Assembly: GCF_904849725.1 (NCBI RefSeq)
Contig: NC_058520.1
Coordinates: forward strand, 400,285,993-400,349,992
Source: Hordeum vulgare subsp. vulgare
Taxonomy: Eukaryota > Streptophyta > Magnoliopsida > Poales > Poaceae
DNA length: 64,000 bases
Direction: 5' to 3'
How positions within the stretch are numbered: position 1 is the stretch's first letter; every line of letters starts with the position of its first letter. Shown piece by piece: positions 31,901 through 43,700 of this stretch. The notes beneath the pieces are model-generated. The model ran no database searches. It had not been told where the DNA came from and saw only the letters and a list, made by a program, of their open reading frames with translations. A program made the position numbers and the translations under genes.

Positions 31901-32770
31901 GAGGAGGGGTAACATAGTTGTTGCTGTGGATAGATTTTTGAAGAAGGCGCACTTTATACCATATCATAAAAGTGATGATGCTGCTAGTGTTGCTGATTTT
32001 TTATTCCATGAAATTATTCGATTGCATGGTATGCCAAATATTATAGTTTCAGATTGAGCTACTAAATTTCTTAGCCACTTCTGGAGATGTTTATGGGCTA
32101 AGTTGGGGACTAAACTACTTTTTAGTATGACATGTCACCCCTAACTGATGAACAAATTGAAGTAGTCAATAGAACATTGTCTACTACGCTTAGGGATATT
32201 TTGAATAATAACCAGAAAATGAGGGAAGAATGTTTGCCTCATATTGAATTTGCTTATAATTGTTCGGTGCATTCTACTACTAAGAGGTGCCCTTTAGAAA
32301 TTGTGAATGGTTTCGTACCTCGTGCACCCATTGATTTGTTGACTATTCCATCTCCGGAGAAGGTTAATTTTGATGCTAAACAACATGCTGAATTGATCTT
32401 AAAATGCATGAGTTAACTAAGGAAAACATCGAGCGTATCAATGCTAAATATAAATTTGATGGAGATAAGGGTAGAAAACATTTCGTCTTTGCACCTGGAG
32501 GTCTTGTGACTACAATTGCGTAAGGATATGTTTCTTTATTTGCGCAAGTCAAAGCTAATGCCACGTTCTGATGGTCCTTTTAATGTGTTAGAGAAAATAA
32601 ATGATAGTGCATATGAACTTGAGCTACCTGCAGATTTTGGGGTTAGTCCCACATTTAACATTGTAGATTTGAAGCCTTATTTGAATGAGGAAGATGAGCT
32701 TTCATCGACTTCATTTCAAGAAGGGGGGATGATGAGGACATCCCTACTAATATTAAACCCACATCCCCAC
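31900..32770 (+). pseudogene. Family B integrase, 5'-truncated
   Basis: It starts just before VAVDRFLKKAHFIPYHKSDD and reads RLHGMPNIIVSD, then a TGA stop at 32055. A shifted frame gives DEQIEVVNRTLSTTLRDIL (the catalytic Glu lies here), ECLPHIEFAYNCSVHSTTKR, and after another break [20 protein letters not shown] and [20 protein letters not shown]. The protein would be the integrase of a Ty3/gypsy element; everything upstream (gag to RNase H) is missing. The related minus-strand copy is at 46460-47754. Confidence 0.85.
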
Positions 32771-33545
32771 TAGCTACACATATTGGACCAATTACTAGAG
32801 CTTGCACACACCAACTAAATTATCACGTACTTTCGTTTCTAGGAAATCCTTCTAATGTTCATGAACATATGATGTTGCCAAAATTAGGTAATTTTGTTTT
32901 ACTTATGAATGAGGATCTAGCTTGGACAAGGAGGATGTCCATTGGAGTGGGATCAAGCATGGAGAAGAAGGTCTGCGCATGGGAAAGAACGTTGGAGTTT
33001 CCAATGGTGATTTTCTCACTTTGAAGCCACCATAATGAGACCTTGAAGGCCTGGACAAAATATACAAGATGCCACTTCATAATTTTTGTCCATAGGCTAT
33101 TATAGGTGTTGTGTCACTTTATTATTGTTCCAGCCCCATGTACTTTTGAAATACCACATAATAGGATGTTTCTAGAGTTCGTATGTGTGGTGAAACCGAG
33201 TAAGGGATGGTTTCTGACCCCTCCTCCAAGGGATCACGAAATCTCCCTCTGTCCCCCCCCCCCATATAATACAACCCTTAGGGTGCCGTTTAGACTTGGG
33301 TTTTGTTTAGATTAAAAGTTTGCCATAGCTGCAACTTCGCGTCCTTCATTTGTGTTCTACGACTAGACTAAGACGTCACAGAACCCCACTTTCATCAATA
33401 AAGGTTTCCTCTTATATTTGTAATATCCATTTTCAATTTCAATTTCTTGCTTTGTCTTCATTTGCGTGCAGGAAGTACACCTTGGTGGTCAAGTTGATTG
33501 TGCTCCGACGTGGTCAATAATATATCGTAGTTGGTTTAGCGATTG
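32771..33545 (+). mobile_element. Family B 3' region and LTR
   Basis: The sequence from about 33030 matches 45943-46140 in inverse orientation (AAATATACAAGATGCCACTT, CCATAGGCTATTATAGGTG, CCCCTCCTCCAAGG). A TATA-like ATATAATAC at 33264, a poly-C run (33253-33263) and an AATAAA at about 33396 fit U3-R of an LTR. It ends with TTTAGCGATTGCTAAGGCGC near 33540, where family C pol starts abruptly. Confidence 0.7.
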
Positions 33546-33559
33546 CTAAGGCGCGACAT

Positions 33560-36061
33560 CCTCGCACATTCGCATTCGGATCATCAAAGTCTACTCCGTC
33601 AAAAATTTAGCCACCATCTCATCAAAAGACGGGACACCTTTGCCTCTATTATCGATGTTATAACCATTAGGCATCGCCATACAATTACATGCCTTGTTGA
33701 CATGCTTGATGAACTTAGCGGAGCCACTATGTTTTCCAAAATTGATCTTAGAAGTGGTTATTAGCAAATTTGCATGCAAGAGGGTGATGAGTGGAAAATG
33801 GCCTTCAAAACTAAATTTGGTCTCTATGAATGGTTGATTATGCCTATGGGTCTATCACAATCACCTGGCACGTTTATGTTTGTTATGCATTTCGTTTTAT
33901 GTCATCTCATTGGATATTGTGTTGTTGTATACTTTGATGACACTCTTGTGTTTAGCAAAACACTAAAGGACCATGTTGCAGATGTTAGGGAACTATTGCA
34001 AGTTTTTAGGAAAGAGCAACTTTATGCAAACATGGAAAAATGCACTTTTGCTGTTGACAAGCTTCTTTTCCTAGGATTTGTGATAACTTCTAAGGGTGTT
34101 CAAGTTTATGAAATTAAAGTTGGTGCCATTAAAACTTGGGCCACACCTACAAATTTGCAACAAGTGCGTAGTTTCCTTGGACTAGTCGGCTTTTACTGTC
34201 GCTTTGTTAAGGACTTTAGCACAATTGCATCTCCTTTACATGTTTGAGCAAGGAGAATGGACCTTTGTTTGGGGACCATTGCAAGACACTTCTTTCCATG
34301 AGCTTAAAAACTTGCTTACGCATGCACCATTTCTCGCATTACCGAATTTTGACAAAACTTTTGAAGTGCATTGCGATGCTCGTAGTAATTGTATAGGTGG
34401 CGTGTTAATGCAAGAGAAACGCCAAACTGCGTACTTTAGTGAAAAACTTTCTGGTGCTCAACTTAATTACCTGATATATGACAAAGAATTATATGCTTTA
34501 GTGAGAGTCTTACATGTTTGGGAGCATTATCTCCACCCACGTGAATTTGTATTCATACCGGTCATGAAACTCTCAAGTATCTTAAAGGTTAAACTAAGTT
34601 GAACAAGAAGCATGCTAAATGGAGTGAATTCATCGATCTTTTCCCCATGTCATTAAATATATTGAGGGTAAATAAAATGTTGTGGCGAATGCTCTTTCCC
34701 GCAAATGCATGTTTTTTACTCAACTTGAATAGAACGTCATTTACTTTGAGCATGCTGAATAATTGTATGAGCATGATGCTACTTTTCCTATTCCTTATGC
34801 GAAATGTCAAGCTAAGAATTGTTGGGAGTAATATTGCATGAATTATGGCTATCTTATGCATGCTAACAAACTTTGTATACTCGAGTCTTCTCTTCATTTG
34901 TTGCTTTTGCAAGAAGATCGTTATGGAGGACTTATGGGTCACTTTGGATGCGATAAAAAATATGCCACCCTCTCTAAATAGTGTTTTTGGCCAAAGATGT
35001 TTCGTGATGTTGCATGCTTCACCAACTGATGCTCTACATGTCGCAAAGATAAGTCAAAAGCTCAATCCCACGGTTTATACATGCCACTCGTGATACCTTT
35101 TCAACCTTGGGAAGATATAAGCATGGACTTTGTGCTTGGTTTCCCAAGAACTAAAACTGGCCATGATTCCGTTTTTGTTGTTGTGGATCATTTTTCCAAA
35201 ATGGCTCATTTCATTCCATGTCACAAGATTGACGATGCTTCACATGTTGCAATTTTTTTGTAGGGACATCTTGATACTACATGTAGTCCCAAGACCATTG
35301 TGTCACACCGAGACATCAAGTTCCTTAGCTACTTTTGAGAGACGCTATGTGACAAGCTCGGAACAAATCTCCTATTCTCTTCGGTGTACCACCCACAAAC
35401 CAATGGCCAAATGGAGGTAGCCAACAGGATGCTATCGACGCTCCTCCGCATGTTGATCAAAAATAATCTCAAGGAATGGGAAGAATGTCTCCCTATAGCC
35501 AAGTATGCCTACAATTGTGTGCCTCACTTCACCACTTGCAAATCTCTATTAGAGGTGCTCTACGTCTTCAACCCATTGTCCCCATTGGACATACTTCTAC
35601 TAACACTTCAAGAGCATGTGAACATGGACGCAAGCACATGGTCAAGCTACATCAAGAAGATGCATGAAGATACAAGGCACATGATCGAACATCAAGTGGA
35701 ACGAGTCACGACCAAGAGTAACATCAACAAGCACCCCATGGTGTTCAAGACCGGTGATCTTGTGTGGATACACCTTCACAAGGATATATTACCCACCTAG
35801 ATCAAGTCAAAGATATTTCCTCGAGTTGATGGACCTTTGAAGGTGTTGGGATGCTACAATGACAATGCCTACAAGATCGAAATTCCACACGACAAGTACA
35901 ATGTGAGCAACATCTTTAACATCAAGAACCTTTCTCCTTTACATGGCGATAAGGATCTCGATTCGAGGACAGATCTATCTCAGGGGGAGATGATGCGGAG
36001 CATCCCATGGTCATGCCCATGGATCCCTAACCAACATCTCAAGCTCCAACTGGTCCTATGA
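33560..36061 (+). pseudogene. Family C gypsy pol (RT, RNase H, integrase), 5'-truncated
   Basis: RT begins mid-domain (DELSGATMFSKIDLRSGY), has MPMGLSQSPGTFMFV and the catalytic YFDD at 33929-33940, then [20 protein letters not shown]. RNase H appears in frame 34204-34602 ([34 protein letters not shown]). Integrase follows in pieces: [40 protein letters not shown] with the Glu, and a C-terminus (DNAYKIEIPHDKYNVSNIFN) ending about 36061. Multiple stops and frameshifts. Gag, protease and the RT fingers are absent, and the left edge is fused to the B LTR. Confidence 0.85.
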
Positions 36062-36574
36062 CGATAGCTTGTGCATGTGCCATTGAAACCGAGGTGACAT
36101 CTCTCCTAAGTGGATTCCCATTTTATACACTCGAGACATGGATGCTACCTCAAATAGAAGCTCTATATATGATTTGGTACCATGAAGATGAGCTCAAGAC
36201 ACTCAGAATGAAGGCCAAGCAACCACGGAGATGAACAAGGAGACGTATGAAGCCAAGCATCAAAGGAAGGTGCCAACACATCTCAGGGCCGGATATCCGA
36301 CTCAGGGCCTAGAAATCCAGTGCCACCAGTACAAAAGCGAAGGCCGGGCGAAGCTCTAGTGGCCGAACATCGAGCGCCCACCCGGATATCCATACTCAGC
36401 CCGGTAATCCAGCGCACCCTGTCTAGAACCACGAGGAAACAACACCTCCAATCCTGGACATCCGGCCTCGAGGCCGGACATCCGATGCCTCGTGAACGGT
36501 TGGAAATCCGCCCTCCAGCATAGACATCTGGTGCCTGCCAGCGCACAAGAACGTGCAAGAGGCCCATTTATCGT

Positions 36575-36606
<32 letters not shown>
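36575..36606. repeat. Compound microsatellite (CT)n(CA)n
   Basis: About nine CT units run into about seven CA units, 15 bp upstream of the TATA box at 36622. Confidence 0.95.
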
Positions 36607-36621
36607 CAACTCGCCTAAGGC

Positions 36622-36628
36622 TATAAAT
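36622..36628 (+). promoter_or_regulatory. TATA box of the putative C LTR
   Basis: CTATAAATATAACCCC in an otherwise GC-rich context is a good core promoter candidate for LTR transcription. Confidence 0.45.
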
Positions 36629-37007
36629 ATAACCCCTCCTCCTCCATCTAGGGTTAACTATGTTTAGCTCTTAGTTAGTTTAGCATTGGTCCTTCCACTC
36701 TCTCCTCCCATGGAGATGGCCTCCACGTGAGAAGATCCAAGTGAATGCCAAGGCCCCTTCATAGGGAAGATCCTCTATGAATTTCAAGGCTCCATATCTA
36801 CGTAGTGGGAGGACTACCTCGTTATTTGTATCCTGTGTTGAGCTCAGTTTGATGTATCCTTGTGTATTTCTAAGGATCTAGCGGATGTTTGATCGGATAT
36901 TGTTCTTGAGAGTTTGTTTATTTCTCTTTGGTTTTCTCCTTTTTTCCCTTCTTGTATGAAAAGATCGACACCCTCGGGCTTGCCCCGTATAACTTTGGCG
37001 TTTGGTT

Positions 37008-38108
37008 CATCAAAGAGGCTCCTCCTTCTATCCAGACTGACATGTAGGCCATGTTGGTGCACAAATGTAACGATGTTGCAGTGGTCTTTACATTATTATC
37101 CCAATATGTGCTCGTGGGTGAGCTCACGTGAGGGTGGTAGAGGCCAGGAGAGTATACGGCAACGATTAAGTCATCCATTATTCAATTATTCAAGCCATTT
37201 TTAGCCTCATAAATGTTGCTAAAACAGATGAAGTTGGTGATTGAAGGATACAACTTTTCGTCGCGATCGTTTTGGCACGTCATGGAGGGCAAACAGATTC
37301 TGTATGACCAGATTATGGCATAACCACAAAGTTTGTGATTGAGGGATACAACTTTTCATCGCGGTCTTATTTGCATGTCGTCGAAGTCAAACATATTTTG
37401 CATGACCATATTATGATCATTTTATGGGTACAACTAAAATGGCTTTCAATACCATGGGGATACCATGAATCAAGCTTCCAAGCTAAGTTGATCGCGCAGA
37501 CGAGACATCTTGCACCACTCGGAATGATCTATTATCTTGGTTGTATATCAATATAAAGCAGAAAAGGTGTTATGCACATTTTTGTCCAAGAACGACGTAG
37601 GGGCTTTCCCAAACATTTGGGAGTTAGTGGTATGGGTGATAGACCATGTAAAGCTTCAACTTTGAGTATCACGTGCATCAAGGTGGCTCCTCATTCTATC
37701 TAGACTGACATGTAGGCCTTGTTGGTGAGGAAACGTAAAAATGTTGTGTTGTTGTATACATTATTATCCCAATATGTGTCCATGGGTGAGCTCACGGGAG
37801 TGTGGTAGAGGCTAGGAGAGTACACGCCAACGACTAAATCATCTGGAAATCAATTTTGAAAGCCTTTTTTGGCCTTGGAAATATTTCCTAAACCGATGAA
37901 GTTTGTGATTGAGGGATACAAATTTTCATTGCGGTCGTTCTCGCAGGTCATGGAGCTCAAAAGGATTTGGTATGACTAGATTATGGCCATTGTACGCGTA
38001 CAACTCAAATGGCTTTAAGCACCGGGGGGAGATCGTGAATCAAGCTTCCAAGCTAAGTTGATCGTGCGACAAGCAATCTTGCACAACTCGTAATGACCTA
38101 TTATCTTG
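37008..38108. repeat. Unclassified tandem repeat, two units
   Basis: Unit one starts CATCAAAGAGGCTCCTCC at 37008 and unit two CATCAAGGTGGCTCCTCA at 37676. Both run through a GACTGACATGTAGGCC block, a GTGAGCTCACG block and a GATTGAGGGATACAA block to TTATCTTGG. Unit one has an extra 97-bp internal duplication (37228-37322 and 37323-37425). Unit one also carries about 130 bp (37545-37675) with no match in unit two. No domain or terminal structure identifies the parent element. Confidence 0.75.
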
Positions 38109-39687
38109 GATGTTTATACTTGTGATCTGAGTTGGGGTTTTCCCCAAAGAGGAGGGATGATGCAGAACAATATAGATAAGTATTTCCCTCAGTGAGAACC
38201 AAGTTTGTTGAACCAATAGGATTATCACAGAACCCCCGTCTTCAGCGCCTATGCACAAAAGAGCAAACACTTGCACCCAACGCGGGCAAGAGGGTTGTCA
38301 ATCCCCTTGGACTCGCTACTTGCAAGCAAATGACTAGTGTAGATGATAGTTGGATAAATAAAGTGGAAAATAAATGAAAACTAAATAATGGCAGCAAGGA
38401 AATAATAACACTTGTAAATATATAAGTGAATAGACTCGGGTGCCATAGTGTTCTCTAGTGGCATCTCTCTCGAAGAAGGCATACGGTGGGTAAACACATT
38501 ATTGTTGGGCAATTGATATAAAAGCGCATAGTTATGTAATATTTATTTACGTTAATGATTATATGTATATAGGCATCATGTCCATAAGCAAGTAGATCGA
38601 CTCCTAACTACATCTACTACTATTACTCCACCCATCGACTGCTATCTATCATGCATGTGGAGTATTAAGTAAAACATAGTGACGCTTGGATAACAATGAC
38701 ATGATGTAGACAAAGTAAACTCAATTAACATGAATGAACCCCATCGTTTTATCCTTAGTGGCAGCAATACAAATATGTGTGATGTCCTTTCATGTCACTC
38801 GGATTGAGCACTTCAAGATTGAACCCACTACAACGCACCCCTCTCATTAAAGATAGATCAATCTAGTTGGACAAACCAAATCAATAGATCGAAGAAATTT
38901 ATGAAGCTATAATAATCATACAAATAAGAATCGCAATAAACTTCAATGAAGGCTCAAATCTTTATCATGAATAGTCGGAACATAAACCCACAGTTCATTG
39001 GATCCCAACAAACGCACCACACACAGTGATTACATCGAATAGATCATCGCGAAGATGCGATGAACCTCGTATTGAAGAACATAGAGAGAGAGAAAGCTAT
39101 ATAGATACTAGCTATTGACCTGTAGGTCTTTGGTAGACTACTCACACATTACCATGCGAGAAGCAATGGTGATGTAGAGGCCCTCCTTGATCGACCCCCC
39201 TCCAGCACGGCACCGGAACGTGGCTCCATATGGGCACATGGCGGAACAGAAACTTGCGGTGGCAGAAAAAGTGTTTCGGGAGATCCCCTAGGGTTTTCAG
39301 AATATATGAGAATTTATAAGCCACAGAACGAGGTCGAGAGACGAGGGGGTGGCCCACAAGCAAATAGGGCGCTACCACCCCCGTGGGTGCGTCCTATTGG
39401 CTTGTGGTGCCCTTGTGCGGCCCCCAGCCTTCTCCCAAAGCTTCGAGGTCTTCTTTTGGTTCAGAAAAAACCATCAAAAAAATTCATGGTATTTGGACTC
39501 CATTTGGTATTGTAAACCTGAAAAGCCAAAAACATGCAGAAAACAACAGCTCGCACTTGGCATTGGGTTAATAGGTTAGTGCTCGAAAACAATATGAATC
39601 AGAAAATAAATGCCCAAAAAGTTTCCTAGAATGATAATATTATAGCATGGAACAATAAAAAGTTATATGTGCTTCGAAGACGTACCA
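38109..39687 (-). mobile_element. Family D LTR, minus orientation, nearly full length
   Basis: The minus-strand start is TGGTACGTCTTCGAAGC at 39687 (consensus elsewhere in the window TGATACGTCTCCAACG). It shares its first 480 bp with 60505-60988 and has the GC-rich inverted repeat at 39348-39414. Its far end (38109-38330) matches the end of the 61009 LTR, e.g. the GGGTGCAAGTGTTTG and CTGAGGGAAATACTTATCTA phrases. An ATAGAGAGAGAGAAAG run lies at about 39080. The 5-bp flanks do not match. Confidence 0.75.
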
Positions 39688-39890
39688 GCATCCTAGAGCT
39701 TAATTATTTCTCATCCTCGAGTAGGTAAATGATAAAAACAGAATTTTTGATGTGAATGCTACCCAACATGTAATGTTGTCGAGGTATGATCATTGAGAAA
39801 CGATGAATTAACAAACATCAACATAGTAATATCCATGATCATAAGTAACATAATCATCAATGTTTAAAATATACGATCCTTAAAGAATGT
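39688..39890 (-). mobile_element. Short internal remnant of family D
   Basis: The sequence next to the LTR start (about 39700-39780, minus-strand TAGGTAGCATT-like phrase region) looks like the 3' internal end of a D-type element, without a clean polypurine tract. It ends where mitochondrial-like sequence begins near 39890. Confidence 0.4.
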
Positions 39891-39965
39891 TCCACTTCGT
39901 TCTCTTACTCTCCCTGTGGTGCTCCTTGCTCACAGAGCGACATACCGAAAAATAGATGCACAGAT

Positions 39966-40140
39966 GTGGATTCGAACCACTGAATGATTTCAAGGGAAAT
40001 GCCCCTTGCTCTTCCCACTTAAACAAGAAAAAAAGGATTTGCAGTCCAGCAAGAAAATGGATGCGCTAACGCGCAACGACTTTCACGCTAGTTGCTCAAT
40101 TCGTTGCTTGTTTTGCTCTAACCAGTTGTGCTACCAGAAC
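39966..40140 (-). pseudogene. Split tRNA-Phe-like sequence
   Basis: Three minus-strand blocks in the right order match plant mitochondrial tRNA-Phe as I remember it. They are the acceptor and D arm (40140-40112, GTTCTGGTAGCACAACTGG...), the anticodon stem-loop (40047-40033, GGACTGCAAATCCTT, with GCA where GAA is expected) and the T arm (39983-39966, TCAGTGGTTCGAATCCAC). They are separated by about 64 and 49 nt of unrelated sequence. It could not fold as a normal tRNA. Confidence 0.5.
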
Positions 40141-40395
40141 CACTTGCCTAAAGTATCTTTTCTTCATCTATGAGCATACTACCTGCACTGGAGGAGCTTG
40201 CTCAAGAACCGAGAGCTGGTTAGGGACTGGACAACCCTTTTTTGGGAAGGCCTTCTTCGCTATAGATGCCACCAAGGACAAGAAAGGGGCGTCCCGCTCG
40301 TAGTCACTAAGCAGCTATTCTGTCCGATGGCGGACTCCGTCAATCTGAGGTTCTTTCTCTCACGTAATTTTGCCTGCCCATTCTACTTCTGTGTC

Positions 40396-40482
40396 GGAGG
40401 AAATGGGATTCGAACCCATGATACATTCTTCTTGTATGTCGATTTAGCAAACCAATGCCATAAGACACTCAGACATACCTCC
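40396..40482 (-). tRNA. trnS(GCU): tRNA-Ser(GCU), plant mitochondrial type
   Basis: The 87-nt minus-strand sequence starts GGAGGTATGTCTGAG and ends CCCATTTCCTCC. The anticodon loop TTGCTAA carries GCT, read as Ser. The T arm ATGGG-TTCGAAT-CCCAT pairs perfectly. The long variable arm CATACAAGAAGAATGTATC pairs ATAC with GTAT, as class II tRNA-Ser should. The D arm looks mutated (TGTCTGAGTG where I expect TGGCTGAGTG). As part of a nuclear insert it is most likely a non-expressed copy. Confidence 0.8.
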
Positions 40483-40742
40483 AAGTTGTTGATCGGAATC
40501 GGATGTGCCTGGTTGGTTGCCCGAAGATCCACTGCCTAAGTCGTAGCATGCATACTCTTCTTTACTAAGAAAGAAAGACTATATCCAAATCTATGGATCT
40601 TCCTAGCGTCCAAGCGAGACCCCATACAAACCAAATCCGCCACTCATTGGGTGAGGCATTGCTTTCTATGAACATCTCACCACCGAATGAGAAACTTAGC
40701 ATGCGACCCAACCAAGAGAGAAGATAGGGTCAATAAAACATA

Positions 40743-40747
40743 CACTC
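40743..40747 (+). repeat. Target-site duplication, left copy (E solo LTR 2)
   Basis: CACTC here is repeated at 44879-44883. Confidence 0.9.
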
Positions 40748-43700
40748 TGTCGGGACCCCGATCCTAAGCCATAGGAATGTAGCCTGTAACACATCGCATC
40801 CCTTTGTGGTCTCACGCACGGTTAACTCCACGGCTGCAGCCTTACCTTAGCCGGGACCGTTTGCGTCTTTTGACTCACGTATGCGATAGTGTCGCTAGCA
40901 ATCCAATGTCAAAGAACCCGGATCGACATGTCTAGTCATGAACCAAAGTGGCAGTACCGCACAAGGACAGGCATACATGACCCAACAAAGCAGGTGTCGG
41001 TCATCGACGAATGTAGACGAGTCGTAGCAAGCTACAAGGACTCCATTACATCGCGTGACATTTCCCCCAAAGGGGACAGACACGGCAGCTAAGAAGGACA
41101 TATGCCGGTCAACCAATGTGTCCGGAGCAGTAGCGAACTACCAAGGCTCGTTGGATCACAAAGGGGCATTTCCTTGTAAGGAGTGCTACTAAAGTTCACG
41201 ACTAGGTAATCGAACCCCATACATATCAAGTACGACACCCGTACGCATGGCATACCGATATGTATAGATACATCGATGGCATCACAACATAACCATAAAC
41301 ATACAATCTTTATTTAAGAGGCTCGGAAGAGCCACACACGTAATATTACACATTAAGGGTCTCACGACCCATAATAGCAGTCATACAATTACAAGACAGC
41401 GGAAGAGTTATAAACTGTCTGGGTATAGACAGTGCAGCTAGAAGGCACATGGCCTGACTATACTACAGAGCCGACGTAGGGCCAGATCGTAGCTGGGACA
41501 CCAGCTACTCATCGTCGTCGATGTGTAGGAAGAACCCTCCGTTAGGGTCATTAGCAACCTCTGCAACATTTATTAAGAAAACATGAGTACGAAGGTCCTC
41601 AACAAGACTTTAGGAGAACTAACTACTCATGCAAGGTATCAAAAGGTATTGTGGGGTTTCAGGCGGAAAGCCAGCATTTGACTCGTGGCTAGACAACTTG
41701 CACTTTGAAATTAGTTTTGACAACTTGATTTCTCGCACACGAGTCCACTAACACCACAACAATACACCATCGAGGAATCATTCCGTCTCCGCACGGAAAT
41801 GCCGTCCACGACACTCACGCTTATCTTGACAATTTTATGAGTAGCCATTGAAGTTATCTATGAACAACATATGTCTCCAAGTAGTCCATATCCGCGGACG
41901 CGGCTATTCGAATAGATCATAACCCTGCAGGTCATGCACCATGTGCACGTCATGCACCTCGGCAACCTTCAAGCGGAAGCCCAGCAAGGGAGTCGGCCAC
42001 GACCGTTAACCACACTAGTACCTATTCCAGGTTTATCGCCTATCTGAGAGTAACCCGTACGGAAGTTCGGCCGGGGTTTCCGCCACGGCCTCAAACGATG
42101 TGCGCAGGGTTCCCAAGCCCACCATCCGGGTGCCACTTGGTACACCGTGCCACTGCCTACCGCATCACGGTCCACCTCTCAGGTCAGCACCATGCACGGC
42201 CTCCAGCATTACTATAAACACCAGAAACTACTTGCAACTCCTGGACCGAGTACTACGCGATTAATAGGCCGAGCTGGGTCATATTTCAGGGCCCAACATG
42301 TGGTAGTATCTAGTCTTGGATTACATACACGGAACTCAGTTCCTAAGGACGGTTCCAATGAAACAACCCGCCATGTACTCCTACACAGCCTTTCACCGGT
42401 ACCTTTACCAAAACAAGTTCAACACACAACCTTTGCTCACCGAACACATTCCACATTTCTATTCATCTCCCAGATGACAGACCATACACAACTCTAAGCA
42501 TAGCATGCATAGCAGGATAAGGCAAATCATAGCTCAAGCAACTACCAGGTATGCTAGGTTGCAAGGTTCGGCTATTTACTGTGACAAGGTTAAGTCATGC
42601 AAAGGAAGTGGGTCCAACTATCGTGGCAAAAGCAGTTGAAGCATTTGATCCTAATGCAATGAATAGGTGCAGGAGCAAGAACATAGGAGTTATCGGGATG
42701 ATCAAAAGGGTTGCTTGCCTTGTTGCTCAGAGGAGGAACGATATCCGTCAGACGGATATTCGGTGGAATCCGGGGGTGCGGAGCCTACCGAAATGAAAGG
42801 CAACATTCAACAGCAATCATATGCACTCAAAATGATGCATGAGCATGGCATGAGAATGCAAGGTGATAAGTTATTATTTTCAACATGTAATAGGTTTAGA
42901 GTTGGTTTGAATCACATTTGAATAGCAATTCAAACGGGTATTCTCGGATACCGGTTTAATTGATTCGACCTGATGCTCGGTTCAACTTGATGTTAACATG
43001 CATGAAATGTCATGTTATGATACTGATTTGTAATTAGGGCAGTGTGTGATCATTGCATATATAATGAAATTTGAATATTTTTGCAAATTCCATTTATAAA
43101 GTGATTAAAAGAATTGAATTATTCCTTATTTCACAATTTAGGGTTCTGTAACTTTTTCAAACATGGTTGAAAATAGCATAATCAGAATCCTTGAATTTTT
43201 CTGATACTTTTTCATATATAAATTATTTTCATTGGAGTTACAGATTAATTTCTATGATTTTTACAAATTTTAGCAATTTCCTGAATTAGTTTTAAACTGG
43301 AAATTCTATTTATTGCATCAGGCTGACGTCAGCAGGTCAGCCGACCTGTTCAGGTCAAACCTGACAGGGGGGCCCCACTGGTCAGCCTCTCTGGGGCTAA
43401 TCCCGCGCTGACCAGCCCTAATTGGGGTTTGACCAGGCGTGGGGCCCTCTGGCAGTGACTGAGGGGAGGGCGATTACGCCCTAATCGTCGGCCACGTCGA
43501 CGGCCACCAGAGGGTGGTCGCCGGCGACCAGACCCACGGCGGAGGGCTCGCCGGAGGCGACCTAGACGGCGCTGCACAGCACCAAAACGCGCGCGGTTGG
43601 CAACTACAGCATGCTCGCGAAGTGGCCGATCTGGCAGGACCATCTGGGGAGGCTAGGGTCGCCGGAAACGGCGTCGGCGATGAGCCGGAGCGGCGGCCGA

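Larger units (their letters stand above)
36062..37007 (+). mobile_element. Probable 3' UTR and LTR of family C
   Basis: No coding content. A TATA box (TATAAAT, 36622-36628) stands after a CT/AC microsatellite, followed by GGGTTAACTATG-type leader sequence. Upstream, several GGACATCCG/CGGATGTCC-like words (36290-36530) repeat on both strands. LTR ends cannot be fixed because no second copy is in the window. Confidence 0.45.
39890..40740 (-). other. Probable nuclear insertion of mitochondrial DNA (NUMT)
   Basis: This segment is unlike its LTR surroundings. It contains a mitochondrial-type tRNA-Ser(GCU) (40396-40482) and three separated blocks matching tRNA-Phe, in the tRNA-rich style of plant mitochondrial intergenic DNA. 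No retrotransposon signature is present. Boundaries are uncertain: left about 39890, right somewhere between 40560 and 40747. The 113-codon ORF over it (40198-40539) is antisense to the tRNA and not a gene. Confidence 0.6.

Noticed and set aside
36283..36604. ORFs in the putative C LTR
   Set aside because: Opposite-strand overlapping frames with repeat words; no domain.
40198..40539. 113-codon ORF with GGNGIRTHD
   Set aside because: That text is the antisense reading of the tRNA-Ser T arm and 3' end, a well-known false ORF pattern.
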